DNA from: Microbacterium sp. SY138
Lineage (GTDB): Bacteria > Actinomycetota > Actinomycetes > Actinomycetales > Microbacteriaceae
Length of the DNA: 64,000 nt
NCBI RefSeq assembly: GCF_039729145.1
Contig: NZ_CP155793.1
Location: 1,240,001 to 1,304,000 of the forward strand
Direction: 5' to 3'
This document shows, piece by piece, positions 7,854 through 17,319 of this stretch (position 1 is its first letter; each line of letters opens with the position of its first letter). The notes beneath the pieces are model-generated. The model made no database searches and was not told where the DNA came from. It worked only from the letters and a program-made list of their open reading frames with translations. A program made the translations under genes and the position numbers.

Positions 7854-8939
7854 GTGACCCTCTCCCTCAACGATCTCCCGCTACGTGACGATCTTCGCGG
7901 ATTGACGCCATACGGCGCTCCGCAAGCGCCGCTCCCGATCGCGCTCAACGTGAACGAGAACACGCATCCGATCCCCGACGCGGTGGCGAGCGACATCCTC
8001 GACGACATCGCCGTCGCGATCCGCGACGTCAACCGCTATCCGGACCGGGAGTTCACGACGCTCCGCGAGTCGTTCGCGGAGTACCTGGGGCACGGGCTCA
8101 CGCCGGAGCAGATCTGGGCCGGCAACGGCTCGAATGAGGTTCTCCAGCACATCCTCCAGGCTTTCGGAGGTCCCGGGCGCACGGCGTTCGGTTTCGCGCC
8201 GACGTATTCGATGTACCCGCTCATCGCCCAGGGGACGGGAGCACGCTGGATCGCCGGCACTCGTCAGCCCGACTACACGATCACCCCGGACGAGGCTGCC
8301 GAGCAGGTGCGGGCCGCCGATCCCGATGTGGTCATCCTCTGTTCTCCCAACAACCCCACCGGCACGCCGCTCGGGCTGGACGTGATCGAAGCCGTGTACG
8401 ACGCGGCCCGTGGCATCGTGATCGTGGATGAGGCGTACCAGGAGTTCGCGCCGCGCGATGCGATCTCCGCCCTGACCCTGCTCGACGGACGCCCGCGTCT
8501 CGCCGTCTCGCGCACCATGAGCAAGGCCTTCGCCTTCGCCGGGGCCCGGGTCGGGTACCTCGCTGCTGACCCCGCCTTCATCGACGCGTTGCGTCTGGTG
8601 CGTCTGCCCTATCACCTGAGCGCTCTCACCCAGGCGGCGGCGATAGCGGCCCTGCGCAACGCCGACGTGATGCTCGCGATGGTGGAGGAGATCGTCGAGC
8701 AGCGCGATCGGATCACGGCGACTCTCGAAGCGCTCGGATACCAGCCGCACGAATCGTGGTCGAACTTCGTCCTGTTCGGCGGCGTCGCCGACCCGCGGGC
8801 CACCTGGCAGCAGCTGTACGACCGCGGCGTGCTCGTGCGCGATGTCGGCATCCCCGGACACCTCAGGGTCAGCGCGGGCACGGAGGCCGAGACCACCGCG
8901 TTCCTCGAGGCGCTGGCCTCGATAGGATCGGCTTCATGA
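7854..8939 (+). CDS. hisC: Histidinol-phosphate aminotransferase
   Basis: A PLP enzyme converting imidazole-acetol phosphate to histidinol phosphate in histidine synthesis. Visible features are NVNENTHP near the N-terminus, [12 protein letters not shown], the [11 protein letters not shown] loop, VDEAYQEF, and the PLP lysine Lys224 in [19 protein letters not shown] place the start at GTG 7854 (VTLSLNDLP), because TAACAT lies seven bases before it and the family starts here. An in-frame ATG at 7845 lies inside the promoter region and a longer reading begins upstream of it. hisB overlaps by four bases. Confidence 0.93.
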   Translation: MTLSLNDLPLRDDLRGLTPYGAPQAPLPIALNVNENTHPIPDAVASDILDDIAVAIRDVNRYPDREFTTLRESFAEYLGHGLTPEQIWAGNGSNEVLQHILQAFGGPGRTAFGFAPTYSMYPLIAQGTGARWIAGTRQPDYTITPDEAAEQVRAADPDVVILCSPNNPTGTPLGLDVIEAVYDAARGIVIVDEAYQEFAPRDAISALTLLDGRPRLAVSRTMSKAFAFAGARVGYLAADPAFIDALRLVRLPYHLSALTQAAAIAALRNADVMLAMVEEIVEQRDRITATLEALGYQPHESWSNFVLFGGVADPRATWQQLYDRGVLVRDVGIPGHLRVSAGTEAETTAFLEALASIGSAS

Positions 8940-9553
8940 GCACCCCCGCACTGACCCCGCGCACCGCGAACCGTGTGCGCAGCACGTCGGAGTCCACCGT
9001 CGAGCTCGAGCTGAACCTCGACGGCACCGGGGCGAGCCGAATCGACACGTCCGTGCCGTTCTTCGACCACATGCTCACCGCCTTCGCGAAGCATTCGCTG
9101 ACCGACCTCACGGTGCGGGCTTCCGGCGACACGCACATCGACGCGCACCACACGGTGGAAGACGTCTCGATCGTGCTCGGCCAAGCCATTCTCGAAGCTC
9201 TCGGGGACAAGTCCGGGATCTCCCGTTACGGCGACGCGCTCGTTCCCCTCGACGAGGCACTGGCGCAGGCGGTCGTCGACATCTCCGGTCGTCCGTATCT
9301 CGTGCACACGGGAGAGCCTGAAGGCTTCGAACACCACCTCATCGGCGGGCACTTCACCGGTTCGCTGGTGCGTCACTCATTCGAGGCCATCAGTTTCAAT
9401 GCCGGTCTGACCGTGCACGTGCGTGTGCTCGGCGGGCGTGATCCGCACCACATCGCCGAGGCGGAGTACAAGGCTTTCGCTCGCGCATTCCGCGAAGCCA
9501 AGGCTCTGGACCCGCTCGTCGACGGCATCCCGTCCACGAAGGGCGCGCTGTGA
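8936..9553 (+). CDS. hisB: Imidazoleglycerol-phosphate dehydratase
   Basis: Dehydrates imidazole glycerol phosphate to imidazole acetol phosphate, feeding HisC. It is 205 residues, the monofunctional type without a phosphatase domain. Metal-binding motifs are visible: [25 protein letters not shown] and the C-terminal [16 protein letters not shown]. The ATG at 8936 overlaps the hisC stop (ATGA). A TAGGAT element seven bases upstream could add an internal leaderless promoter. hisH overlaps the end by four bases. Confidence 0.96.
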   Translation: MSTPALTPRTANRVRSTSESTVELELNLDGTGASRIDTSVPFFDHMLTAFAKHSLTDLTVRASGDTHIDAHHTVEDVSIVLGQAILEALGDKSGISRYGDALVPLDEALAQAVVDISGRPYLVHTGEPEGFEHHLIGGHFTGSLVRHSFEAISFNAGLTVHVRVLGGRDPHHIAEAEYKAFARAFREAKALDPLVDGIPSTKGAL

Positions 9554-10185
9554 GCGCAGCGCCCCGGGTCGCGGTGTTCGACTACGAGTCGGGCAACGTC
9601 CACTCGGCGGTGAAGGCGCTCGTCGCCGCCGGCGCGGATGCCGTGCTGACGCGCGACCGCGCCACCGCTCTCGAGGCGGATGGACTCGTCGTCCCCGGTG
9701 TCGGTGCATTCCAGGCCGTCCGCGATGCCCTGCGCGCCCACGGAGGGGACGAGATCATCGATCGCCGTCTCGCCGGCGGCCGTCCGGTCCTCGGGATCTG
9801 CGTCGGGATGCAGGTCCTCTTCGAGCACGGCGTCGAGCGCGGGCACGACACCGAAGGGCTCGGCGAGTGGCCCGGCGCGGTCACCGAGCTCAATGCCCCG
9901 GTGCTGCCGCACATGGGCTGGAACACGGTCGAGCCCGGTGCCGACAGCGTGCTCTTCCGAGGCATCGAGCAGGAGCGCTTCTACTTCGTGCACTCCTACG
10001 CCGCGCAGTCCTGGGAACTCGACGTCATCCCGCCGTTCCCCGAGCCTGTGCTGACCTGGACGACGTACGGCGACCCGTTCCTCGCCGCCGTCGAGAACGG
10101 GCCGCTCTCGGCGACGCAGTTCCACCCGGAGAAGTCCGGGGAAGCCGGCATCCAGCTGCTGCGCAACTGGGTGGGAAGTCTCTGA
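9550..10185 (+). CDS. hisH: Imidazole glycerol phosphate synthase, glutaminase subunit HisH
   Basis: Class I glutamine amidotransferase supplying ammonia to HisF. The nucleophile is Cys84 in [13 protein letters not shown]; the His/Glu of the triad are in [10 protein letters not shown] near the C-terminus. The N-terminal [11 protein letters not shown] is the normal HisH start motif. GTG start at 9550 overlaps hisB by four bases. hisF is not in the window. Confidence 0.96.
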   Translation: MSAAPRVAVFDYESGNVHSAVKALVAAGADAVLTRDRATALEADGLVVPGVGAFQAVRDALRAHGGDEIIDRRLAGGRPVLGICVGMQVLFEHGVERGHDTEGLGEWPGAVTELNAPVLPHMGWNTVEPGADSVLFRGIEQERFYFVHSYAAQSWELDVIPPFPEPVLTWTTYGDPFLAAVENGPLSATQFHPEKSGEAGIQLLRNWVGSL

Positions 10186-10232
10186 CGTCTTCGGCAGGCG
10201 TCACCCGTTTTGTTCCCCGCCGTCCGGCGGAC

Positions 10233-10238
10233 TACCCT
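10233..10238 (+). promoter_or_regulatory. Candidate internal promoter before hisA
   Basis: TACCCT is eight bases before an in-frame GTG at 10247, which would give a leaderless hisA 14 codons longer than the ATG start chosen below. It follows a 47-base gap after hisH, so hisA may be expressed separately. Confidence 0.4.
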
Positions 10239-10288
10239 CGGTTCTCGTGCCCGCACCGGGCCGTAGAGCTTCCCGATACAAGGACCCC

Positions 10289-11035
10289 ATGAACGACTTC
10301 GCGCAGTCCCCCTCGCTCACGCTCCTTCCCGCCGTCGATGTCGCCGGGGGCAAGGCCGTCCGCCTGACCCAGGGCGAGGCCGGAACCGAGACCAGCTACG
10401 GCGACCCGTTGGATGCCGCAGGGGAGTGGGTGGCGCAGGGAGCGAAGTGGATCCACCTCGTCGACCTCGACGCCGCGTTCGGCCGTGGCAGCAACGCACC
10501 GATCCTGCGCAAGGTCATCAAGCAGTTCAAGGGCGTGAGCATCGAGCTCTCCGGTGGCATCCGTGATGATGCGACGTTGGAGGCGGCTCTGGAGAGCGGG
10601 GCCACCCGGATCAACCTGGGCACGGCCGCGCTGGAGAACCCGGAGTGGGCGGCCGATGTGATCGGCCGTTACGGCGAGGCGATCGCGGTCGGCCTCGACG
10701 TGCGGGGGACGACGCTCGCCGCCCGCGGATGGACCAAGGAGGGCGGTGACCTCTGGGAGGTTCTCGACCGCCTCGAAGACGCCGGCTGCAGCCGTTATGT
10801 CGTCACCGACGTCACGAAGGACGGCACTCTTCGCGGCCCCAACATCGAACTGCTCCGCGAGGTCACCTCACGTACCCCGAAACCGGTCGTCGCATCCGGC
10901 GGGATCTCGAGCCTCGACGACATCGCCGCGCTCCGCGATCTCGTGCCGCTGGGCGTCGAAGGTGCGATCGTCGGCAAGGCACTCTACGCCGGCGCGTTCA
11001 CGCTGGCTGAGGCTCTGGATGTCGCAGGAGACTGA
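10289..11035 (+). CDS. hisA: HisA / PriA-type phosphoribosyl isomerase
   Basis: A 248-residue (beta/alpha)8 barrel. The N-terminal [21 protein letters not shown] and the phosphate-binding [14 protein letters not shown] are typical. In actinobacteria this protein is usually PriA, serving both histidine (HisA) and tryptophan (TrpF) synthesis; sequence alone does not prove the second activity. The ATG at 10289 has an AAGGA SD five bases upstream. GTG 10247, preceded by TACCCT, is the alternative start. The next gene overlaps by 17 bases. Confidence 0.93.
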   Translation: MNDFAQSPSLTLLPAVDVAGGKAVRLTQGEAGTETSYGDPLDAAGEWVAQGAKWIHLVDLDAAFGRGSNAPILRKVIKQFKGVSIELSGGIRDDATLEAALESGATRINLGTAALENPEWAADVIGRYGEAIAVGLDVRGTTLAARGWTKEGGDLWEVLDRLEDAGCSRYVVTDVTKDGTLRGPNIELLREVTSRTPKPVVASGGISSLDDIAALRDLVPLGVEGAIVGKALYAGAFTLAEALDVAGD

Positions 11036-11816
11036 CGCGCACGCCTGTGGGCCGGAATCGCACAACCACGGCGATTCGGCGGGCGTCCCCTGGGAGGGGC
11101 GCAGCTTCGAGTCGAATCCGCACGCGTCGGACGACGGTTCCGCCGATCCCGCTCTGTTGGCCGCGCTGCTGCGGTTCCGTGCGGGTGAAGGCAGTCAGGT
11201 CGACGTGGTCGACGCCTTCCGTACCGCACGCGTGCTGATTCCGCTTATCGCCGAGAAGGGTGAGGAGGGTGTGGCGCCGAGCGGTCTCACCGTCGACAAG
11301 ACGCAGGAACTGTCCATCGTGACGGTCGCGGCGCCTGACGGCCGGCGCGTGCAGCCGGTCTTCTCGTCCGTGCAGGCGATGCAGGCATGGGATCCGACCG
11401 CGCGACCGATCCCCGTCGAGGCCGTTCGAGCCGCGTTGGCGGCGTCGGCGGAGGACACCGATCTCATCGTTCTCGACCCGACGTCAGAGACGGAGTTCGT
11501 GATCCGGCGTCCCGCGGTCTGGGCGATCGCTCAGGAGCAGCGCTGGGAGCCCAGCTTCCTGTCGACAGAAGTGTTCACGGCTGTCCAGGAGAGCGTGGCT
11601 CACGAACTGGCGGTGATCGATGTGGCGGTGGCCGCGGGCGATCCCGACGCGCGGCTCCGGGGCCCCGAGCTGATCGTGGTCCTCGAGCTCGTCGACGGTC
11701 TGGAGCGTGAGGTGCTCGATGCCGTGCTCTCGCGTCTCGCTCAGCGCTGGGCGTCCGATGATCGCATCGCTGTGCACGCCGACTCGCTGACCGTGAAGCT
11801 CCGCCGCGGCGTCTGA
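11019..11816 (+). CDS. SseB-like protein
   Basis: A 265-residue soluble protein. The central part ([28 protein letters not shown] through [21 protein letters not shown]) matches the SseB N-terminal domain, a widespread family of unclear function named after an enterobacterial enhanced-serine-sensitivity protein. The first 40 residues are His/Asp/Gly-rich and probably disordered. I chose ATG 11019 ([11 protein letters not shown]) because upstream codons lie wholly within hisA; the overlap is 17 bases. An SseB-like gene right after hisA/priA is a common actinobacterial arrangement, but a link to histidine synthesis is not established. Confidence 0.82.
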   Translation: MSQETDAHACGPESHNHGDSAGVPWEGRSFESNPHASDDGSADPALLAALLRFRAGEGSQVDVVDAFRTARVLIPLIAEKGEEGVAPSGLTVDKTQELSIVTVAAPDGRRVQPVFSSVQAMQAWDPTARPIPVEAVRAALAASAEDTDLIVLDPTSETEFVIRRPAVWAIAQEQRWEPSFLSTEVFTAVQESVAHELAVIDVAVAAGDPDARLRGPELIVVLELVDGLEREVLDAVLSRLAQRWASDDRIAVHADSLTVKLRRGV

Positions 11817-11826
11817 TCGCGTTCGC

Positions 11827-11832
11827 TACGAT
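11827..11832 (+). promoter_or_regulatory. Leaderless promoter -10
   Basis: TACGAT, exactly six bases before the ATG at 11839. Confidence 0.6.
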
Positions 11833-11838
11833 CGGGGC

Positions 11839-12252
11839 ATGTCCCGAGGTCTGATGCGAGTCCTCGCCGTGGTCGCGCTCCTGGGTGGTGCCGCGACCGG
11901 CATCACGGGTTGCTACACCGCGTGCCCGGCGATCGGCTATGTCAACGGGGTGGTCGTCGACGTGAGCGTATTCCCGGAGACAGCGGCCGTCCAGTTCTGC
12001 GTGGACGCGGAGTGCTCACCGGCGCCGGGGGAGGACGAGACCTCCTCGACCAACCTGTTCGCGGCGTCCCGTGAGAACGACGGGACCTGGCGGCTCATGT
12101 TCGACATGTCGACACCGGAGGAGGTCGACATCCGCCTGTTCGACGCGCAGGGCACCGTCATCCACGAATCCGAGGAACCGATCGCCTGGACCCACGCTGA
12201 TGGCCCGTGCGGCGGCCCCTCCACCGCGGACCCCCTGATCCTGGAGCCCTGA
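11839..12252 (+). CDS. Small predicted lipoprotein, unknown function
   Basis: 137 residues beginning with a lipoprotein-type signal (RVLAVVALLGGAATGITGC); the lipidated Cys would be Cys25. The mature part is about 112 residues, acidic, and holds five further Cys (CPAIGY, QFCVDAECSP, GPCGGPS), suggesting disulfides outside the membrane. No domain was recognised. The TACGAT-N6-ATG arrangement supports this start and gives it its own promoter. Confidence 0.75.
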   Translation: MSRGLMRVLAVVALLGGAATGITGCYTACPAIGYVNGVVVDVSVFPETAAVQFCVDAECSPAPGEDETSSTNLFAASRENDGTWRLMFDMSTPEEVDIRLFDAQGTVIHESEEPIAWTHADGPCGGPSTADPLILEP

Positions 12253-12496
12253 TCCTTCGTCGCCGGAGATGACGGTCTCCACTTCGGACCGCGGGCGGGA
12301 ACGGGAACGCGTCTCCGCGGGGAGGTGCGCGGTCCGATCGCTGCTGCCGGTGCTGATAGCGTCGGAGATCCGTGCAGGAAGCGAGGAGGTGGTATCCGTG
12401 AACGAAGTGACGTCGGTGCTCCTCCGGGGAGTCACGGTCGGGCGATAGGTCGTCCGGGAGCGCCGCATATCAGCAGCATTCCCGAAAGGCACGACC
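12253..12496 (+). other. 244-base gap with a possible short ORF
   Basis: No conserved gene is seen. A strong SD-like AGGAGGT (12385-12390 region) precedes a GTG at 12398 that opens a 16-codon ORF (VNEVTSVLLRGVTVGR), ending at 12448. It may be a leader peptide for the downstream hydrolase or chance. Confidence 0.25.
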
Positions 12497-13270
12497 ATGA
12501 ACTTCACCTCTGAACAGAATCTCGACGGCGGACTCACCGAGCGCGAATTCACCATCGGTGACATCTCCGGCATCATGTGGACGCCGCCAGCCGCTTCCTC
12601 CTCCGCGCCGGTTCCCCTCATCCTGATGGGCCAACCCGGCGGAATCGGCATGCGACGAATGTACCCACGCCTGGCGGCACGAGCGCGCAGCGCGGCGGCG
12701 CAAGGCTTCGCTGCGATCTCGATCGAGGCGCCCGGAGCGGGCGACCGAACGCCGCTGCCTGGCGCGGCGCAGGCGCGGGCCGACCTCGTTCGTGCGATCT
12801 CTGCCGGCGAAGGGCCGGGCGAGGAGGTCATCGACCAGCTGATACTTCCTCTCGTCGATCAGGCGGTGCCGGAATGGCAGACCACGCTCGACGAGGCTCT
12901 TGCCCTTCCCGAGATCGGCGAGCGGACGGCATTCTCCGGTGGGGTGATCGCAATCGGAGTACGTCTCGCCGCGATCGACTCACGCATCGTCGCGGCAGGC
13001 CTCTTCGCCGGCAGCTATGTGCCCCGTACGACGATGGAGGAGGCGCGTCGGGTCACCATCCCGCTGCATGTCCTCCTGCAATGGGATGACGAGGGCAACG
13101 ACCGCCGGATGGCGCTCGACCTGTTCGACGCCTTCGGATCGACCGAGAAGACGCTCTACGCCAACATGGGCGGCCACACGGGCGTCCCGCAGTTCGCCGG
13201 CGAGGATGCCGCGCGCTTCTTCGCCCGCCATCTCGGCTCTGTCGGCGGCGGAGAATGCGCGGCTTCGTGA
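12497..13270 (+). CDS. Alpha/beta hydrolase fold protein
   Basis: 257 residues with an alpha/beta hydrolase layout: PVPLILMGQPGGIG is the strand and oxyanion region. A candidate nucleophile is the Ser in AFSGGVIAIGVRLA. The acid is probably Asp in LLQWDDEGND and the His in MGGHTGVPQF. The nucleophile elbow is unusual, since the classical GxSxG reads xFSGG; it may be a divergent esterase, dienelactone-hydrolase-like or inactive. No signal peptide. The SD is weak (AAAGG). It converges on the DUF1844 gene at 13308-13706. Confidence 0.7.
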   Translation: MNFTSEQNLDGGLTEREFTIGDISGIMWTPPAASSSAPVPLILMGQPGGIGMRRMYPRLAARARSAAAQGFAAISIEAPGAGDRTPLPGAAQARADLVRAISAGEGPGEEVIDQLILPLVDQAVPEWQTTLDEALALPEIGERTAFSGGVIAIGVRLAAIDSRIVAAGLFAGSYVPRTTMEEARRVTIPLHVLLQWDDEGNDRRMALDLFDAFGSTEKTLYANMGGHTGVPQFAGEDAARFFARHLGSVGGGECAAS

Positions 13271-13281
13271 GCCCGTCGGTT

Positions 13282-13302
13282 GCGCAGGTGTCACACCTGC
13301 GC
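13282..13302. terminator. Convergent hairpin
   Basis: A ten-base perfect inverted repeat (GCGCAGGTGT and its complement) around one central base, placed between convergent genes ending at 13270 and 13308. No T-run. Confidence 0.55.
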
Positions 13303-13307
13303 CGAAG

Positions 13308-13706
13308 CTAGTTGACCGGTCCGGTCCACTTCTCGCCCGGGCCCTTGCCGATCGGGTCGGGGATCGTGGAGGCCTCGCGGAAGGCGAGCTGCAGTGAACG
13401 AAGGCCGTCGCGCAGGGAGCGCGCGTGCATGTCGCTGATCTCCGGAGCGCCGGCGGTGATGAGTCCGGCGAGGGCGTTGATGAGCTTGCGCGCTTCGTCG
13501 AGGTCGATCTGCGCCGCGGCGTCCGGATCGTCGGCGAGCCCGAGCTTGACGGCTGCCGCGCTCATGAGGTGCACGGCGGCGGTGGTGATCACCTCGACGG
13601 CGGGTACATCGGCGATGTCTCGTGTGGCCGACGATGCGGCCTCCTCCTGACGTGCCCAGCGCTCTTCGCGCTCGCGTGCAGCCTCGTCCGGTGCCTGGTT
13701 CGTCAC
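13308..13706 (-). CDS. DUF1844 family protein
   Basis: A 132-residue soluble helical protein. The middle ([21 protein letters not shown] and [18 protein letters not shown]) is the DUF1844 signature; the gene sits next to infC-rpmI-rplT in many actinobacteria, as here. The start is a GTG at 13706 ([10 protein letters not shown]), chosen because it has an SD (AAGGCGA) and no in-frame ATG lies nearby. It is divergent from infC, and its promoter region overlaps that of infC around 13720-13730. Function unknown. Confidence 0.82.
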   Translation of the reverse strand: MTNQAPDEAAREREERWARQEEAASSATRDIADVPAVEVITTAAVHLMSAAAVKLGLADDPDAAAQIDLDEARKLINALAGLITAGAPEISDMHARSLRDGLRSLQLAFREASTIPDPIGKGPGEKWTGPVN

Positions 13707-13723
13707 TTCGCCTTGCTTTCTGT

Positions 13724-13729
13724 TAGACT
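13724..13729 (+). promoter_or_regulatory. -10 element of infC-rpmI-rplT
   Basis: TAGACT, placing the start of transcription near 13736 and giving a leader of about 225 bases before infC. Confidence 0.55.
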
Positions 13730-13735
13730 TTGGCG

Positions 13736-13961
13736 GGCTCCGGAGCGTCATGCTCCGGATCGAAAGAGGATTCACTTCCCACCCGCGCTTGCCGTTCAAG
13801 GCTACCGGGTCTTGCACTCCACCGGCTCCGTTCTCAAGACGGAACCGGCAGGTAGGGTGCGGAGCCGGCGTCTGAATGCCGGTGGGCGGGGACGATTCCG
13901 ATTTCGCCCGTGATGCAGACAGCATCGCGGTGGCCGAATCACATCGTCTAAGGAGTTCCGC
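13736..13961 (+). promoter_or_regulatory. Structured leader of the infC-rpmI-rplT mRNA
   Basis: Three hairpins can be read. One is 13739-13746 with 13752-13759 (TCCGGAGC / GCTCCGGA, five-base loop). The second is a longer stem around a TCTCAAG loop near 13820-13850. The third pairs GCCGGC with TGCCGGT near 13863-13885. No ORF fills the space. In other bacteria L20 binds such leaders and represses the operon. This may be an actinobacterial counterpart, but no match to a known L20-leader family could be established. Confidence 0.5.
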
Positions 13962-14588
<627 letters not shown>

Positions 14589-14661
14589 CTCCCGCCCCCA
14601 GAACTCCCGCACCGCGGGTTGACACCGTCGCCTGAGAAGGCGCCATACGAAGGAAGAGAAG

Positions 14662-14856
14662 ATGCCGAAGCAGAAGACCCACTCGGGTGCTAAGAAGCGC
14701 TTCAAGATCACCGGAAGCGGAAAGCTGAAGAAGCAGCAGGCCGGGATGCGCCACAACCTCGAGCACAAGTCGAGCCGTCGCACCCGTCGTCTGAACCAGG
14801 ACCAGGTGCTGTCGAAGGCTGACACCAAGGTCGCGAAGAAGCTTCTCGGTCGCTGA
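14662..14856 (+). CDS. rpmI: Ribosomal protein L35
   Basis: 64 residues, beginning [20 protein letters not shown], the L35 signature. It lies between infC and rplT with an SD (GGAAGAGA). Confidence 0.98.
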   Translation: MPKQKTHSGAKKRFKITGSGKLKKQQAGMRHNLEHKSSRRTRRLNQDQVLSKADTKVAKKLLGR

Positions 14857-14890
14857 CGCGCGCCGAACGCACGAATAGGAACACAGGAAA

Positions 14891-15277
14891 ATGGCAAGAG
14901 TCAAGCGGGCAGTAAACGCCCACAAGAAGCGCCGGGTCATCCTCGAGCGCGCCTCCGGTTACCGCGGACAGCGTTCGCGCCTGTACCGGAAGGCCAAAGA
15001 GCAGGTCATCCACTCGCTGGTCTACTCGTACCGTGACCGTCGCAAGCGCAAGGGTGACTTCCGTCGCCTGTGGATCCAGCGCATCAACGCTGCTGCTCGC
15101 CAGAACGGCATGACCTACAACCGCTTCATCCAGGGCCTCGGCATCGCCGGTGTCACGGTGGACCGTCGCATGCTCGCCGACCTCGCGGTCAACGACGCGG
15201 CGACGTTCACGACGCTGGTCGAGACGGCGAAGAAGGCTCTGCCCTCCGACGTCAACGCACCGAAGTCGGCTGCGTAA
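14891..15277 (+). CDS. rplT: Ribosomal protein L20
   Basis: 128 residues: [36 protein letters not shown] and YNRFIQGL are typical. An early 50S assembly protein, and the operon autoregulator in several bacteria. A strong shared terminator follows at 15289-15322. Confidence 0.98.
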   Translation: MARVKRAVNAHKKRRVILERASGYRGQRSRLYRKAKEQVIHSLVYSYRDRRKRKGDFRRLWIQRINAAARQNGMTYNRFIQGLGIAGVTVDRRMLADLAVNDAATFTTLVETAKKALPSDVNAPKSAA

Positions 15278-15285
15278 GCACCTCT

Positions 15286-15738
15286 TCACACAGGGCGCTC
15301 TCCTTCGGGAGGGCGCCCTGTGGCGTTTCTGGATGCACTGCGGCCCACGACCCGCGTGACTCCCATGTCGATCAGGGAGGTCGCGGCGACCGCGATCGCG
15401 TACACGGCGAGGTCCCGCAGGTCGAAGCCCGAGCCGAGGACGAGTCGGATCGGCGGGAACATCGCCGCCCACTCGCGCGGAAGGCCGGTGAGCTGCAGCA
15501 GCTCGACGCCGGCGCAGACGACGAAGGACAGGAACGCCACAGCGGGACGAGGCCATCGCGGGGCGACGAGGGCCACGAGCAGGTAGATGAGCACGGCGTA
15601 CAGCGCGTCGCCCGCGATGTCGCCGACCGCACCGCTCATGCCACGATGGACGACCAGACCGATCCCGACCGTCGCGACAGCGAGAACGGCGAGGGCGACC
15701 CGCCGACGAGAGGTGTTCGCAGCAGCGCTGTGGGTCAT
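15286..15738 (-). CDS. DUF2809 family membrane protein
   Basis: 150 residues with several hydrophobic segments: VALAVLAVATVGIGLVV (about 13-29), ALYAVLIYLLVALVAP (about 45-60), AVAFLSFVVCAGVELLQLTG (about 66-85) and LAVYAIAVAATSLI near 110. The segment GVELLQLTGLPREW, then FDLRDLAVYAIA, fits DUF2809, of unknown function. The start has TAAGGT exactly six bases upstream. The last dozen codons are formed by the left arm of the rplT terminator, so the C-terminus (GRPPEGERPV) is shaped by an RNA element. Confidence 0.8.
   Translation of the reverse strand: MTHSAAANTSRRRVALAVLAVATVGIGLVVHRGMSGAVGDIAGDALYAVLIYLLVALVAPRWPRPAVAFLSFVVCAGVELLQLTGLPREWAAMFPPIRLVLGSGFDLRDLAVYAIAVAATSLIDMGVTRVVGRSASRNATGRPPEGERPV
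15289..15322. terminator. rplT terminator, UUCG tetraloop
   Basis: A 15-bp stem (15289-15303 with 15308-15322, one G-T pair) closed by TTCG. It serves rplT and sits inside the 3' end of the convergent DUF2809 coding sequence. Confidence 0.9.
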
Positions 15739-15783
15739 CCCGGCACCTTATCCCGATGGTGCGGGAACCAGCCCGGCGTTCCC

Positions 15784-15789
15784 TAGACT
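15784..15789 (+). promoter_or_regulatory. Leaderless promoter -10 of the RNA methyltransferase gene
   Basis: TAGACT, exactly six bases before the GTG at 15796. Confidence 0.6.
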
Positions 15790-15795
15790 GTGATC

Positions 15796-16608
15796 GTGCT
15801 GGAGAACCCCCGTTCGCCCCGAGTCCGAGCCGTCGCGAAGCTGACCAAACGAAGCGCGAGGACCGAGACGGGCCTGTTCCTTCTGGAAGGCCCGCAGTCC
15901 GTGCGCGAAGCGCTCACCTATCGTCCCGAGGCGATCGTCGAGCTGTTCGCGACGCCCAACGGGTGGGAGCGGCACCCCGACATCCGCGCGAAGGCCGCCG
16001 ATGCCGACATCGACGTCGAGTACGTCACCGAGTACGTCCTCAACGCGATGGCCGACACCGTCACCCCGCAGGGACTCGTGGCGGTGGTGCAGCAGACACC
16101 GACCTCCGTGCGCGACATCTTCGACGCCGCGCCGCGACTGGTGGCGATCTGCGAAGAGGTGCGCGATCCCGGCAATCTCGGCACGATCATCCGGGCGGCG
16201 GATGCGGCGGGCGCCGATGCCGTCGTGCTCACGGGACGAACCGTCGATCCCTACAACCCGAAGGTGGTGCGTGCCACGACGGGTTCGCTGTTCCACCTCC
16301 CGGTGTCGGTCGGGGGAGACCTCGCCGATGTCGTCAAGCGCGCACACGATGCAGGTCTCCGCATCCTCGCAGCCGATGTGAAGGGTGACGATCTCCTGGA
16401 GGCGCGCGCCGAGGGCGTGCTCGCCGAGCCCACCGGATGGCTCTTCGGGAACGAGGCGCGGGGGCTCGAAGACGATGCGCTGGCCCTCGCCGACCAGGTG
16501 CTCAAGCTGCCCATCTTCGGTCGTGCCGAATCCCTCAACCTGGCGACGGCCGCCAGCGTGTGCCTCTACGAGAGTGCATTTGCACAGCGTGCGTCCGCTG
16601 GCGACTGA
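15796..16608 (+). CDS. SpoU/TrmH-family RNA 2'-O-methyltransferase
   Basis: A 270-residue SPOUT methyltransferase that transfers methyl from SAM to a ribose 2'-OH of rRNA or tRNA. An N-terminal substrate-binding domain (about 1-105) precedes the knotted catalytic domain. Its three motifs are visible: EEVRDPGNLGTIIRAADAAG (motif 1), LFGNEARGL (motif 2) and ESLNLATAASVCLYE (motif 3). GTG 15796 is preferred over GTG 15790 because TAGACT lies at 15784-15789; the earlier codon would fall inside the promoter. The exact target nucleotide cannot be read. It resembles TsnR/RlmB-like proteins located between rplT and pheS in actinobacteria. Confidence 0.9.
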   Translation: MLENPRSPRVRAVAKLTKRSARTETGLFLLEGPQSVREALTYRPEAIVELFATPNGWERHPDIRAKAADADIDVEYVTEYVLNAMADTVTPQGLVAVVQQTPTSVRDIFDAAPRLVAICEEVRDPGNLGTIIRAADAAGADAVVLTGRTVDPYNPKVVRATTGSLFHLPVSVGGDLADVVKRAHDAGLRILAADVKGDDLLEARAEGVLAEPTGWLFGNEARGLEDDALALADQVLKLPIFGRAESLNLATAASVCLYESAFAQRASAGD

Positions 16609-16644
16609 GTTCTCGGGCGCCGAGGGAAGCAGGAAGCGGAGTCG

Positions 16645-17316
16645 ATGAGGATTCTGATCGTCGAGGACGACGACCGGGTCGCCGGGGCGCTCGAGGCCTT
16701 CCTCGGACGGTCGGGATACGCGACTGTGCGCGCGGCGGACGGCGCTGCCGCGCTGGGCATGCTGGGAGCCGACACCGAGGTGGTCCTCCTCGACCTCGGT
16801 CTCCCCGACATCGACGGCGTCGACCTGTGCCGTCGCATCCGGGGGCGCTCGGAGGTTCCGATCGTGATCGTGACCGCCCGCAACCAGGTCGCCGAACGCA
16901 TCAAGGGACTGCGCGCGGGCGCGGACGACTTCGTCGTGAAGCCCTATGACGTGCACGAGCTCCTCGCCAGGATCGAGGCGGTCACCCGGAGGTCGAGGCC
17001 GATGAGACCGGAGGCCGACGCCCGGGTGCTGCTGCACGACGGCCATGTCGACATCGACCTCGTCGCCCGTCAGGTGCTCGTCGACGGCACGGCGATCGAC
17101 CTCACACGCAAGGAGTTCGACATCGTCGCGGTCCTCGCCCGATACCCGGGGGTGGCGGTGCCGAAGGAGCGCCTGATCCGTGAGGTATGGAACACCGACT
17201 GGCGCGGGTTCGGGCACTCGCTCGAGGTGCACGTCGGAGCGATCAGGAAGAAGACCGGAGTCCGTGGGGTCATCGAGACCGTGCGCGGAGTCGGCTACCG
17301 TCTTGCGGGGTCCTGA
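16645..17316 (+). CDS. OmpR-family response regulator
   Basis: 223 residues with a receiver domain followed by a winged-helix DNA-binding domain. Acidic pocket Asp8/Asp9, phosphoacceptor Asp50 (LLDLGLPDIDG), Thr77 and Lys99 (VVKPYD) are all present. The effector domain (about 125-220) ends VIETVRGVGYRLAGS. The kinase starts four bases after its stop. The 11-bp direct repeats at 19659-19680 may be its binding site. It is not one of the easily named systems (not PhoP, MtrA or RegX); the linked TAXI lipoprotein suggests control of organic-acid or amino-acid uptake. Confidence 0.92.
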   Translation: MRILIVEDDDRVAGALEAFLGRSGYATVRAADGAAALGMLGADTEVVLLDLGLPDIDGVDLCRRIRGRSEVPIVIVTARNQVAERIKGLRAGADDFVVKPYDVHELLARIEAVTRRSRPMRPEADARVLLHDGHVDIDLVARQVLVDGTAIDLTRKEFDIVAVLARYPGVAVPKERLIREVWNTDWRGFGHSLEVHVGAIRKKTGVRGVIETVRGVGYRLAGS

Positions 17317-17319
17317 GCC

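Noticed and set aside
12325-12513. 62-residue frame in the gap before the hydrolase
   Set aside because: No SD, no conserved features, ends within the hydrolase gene.
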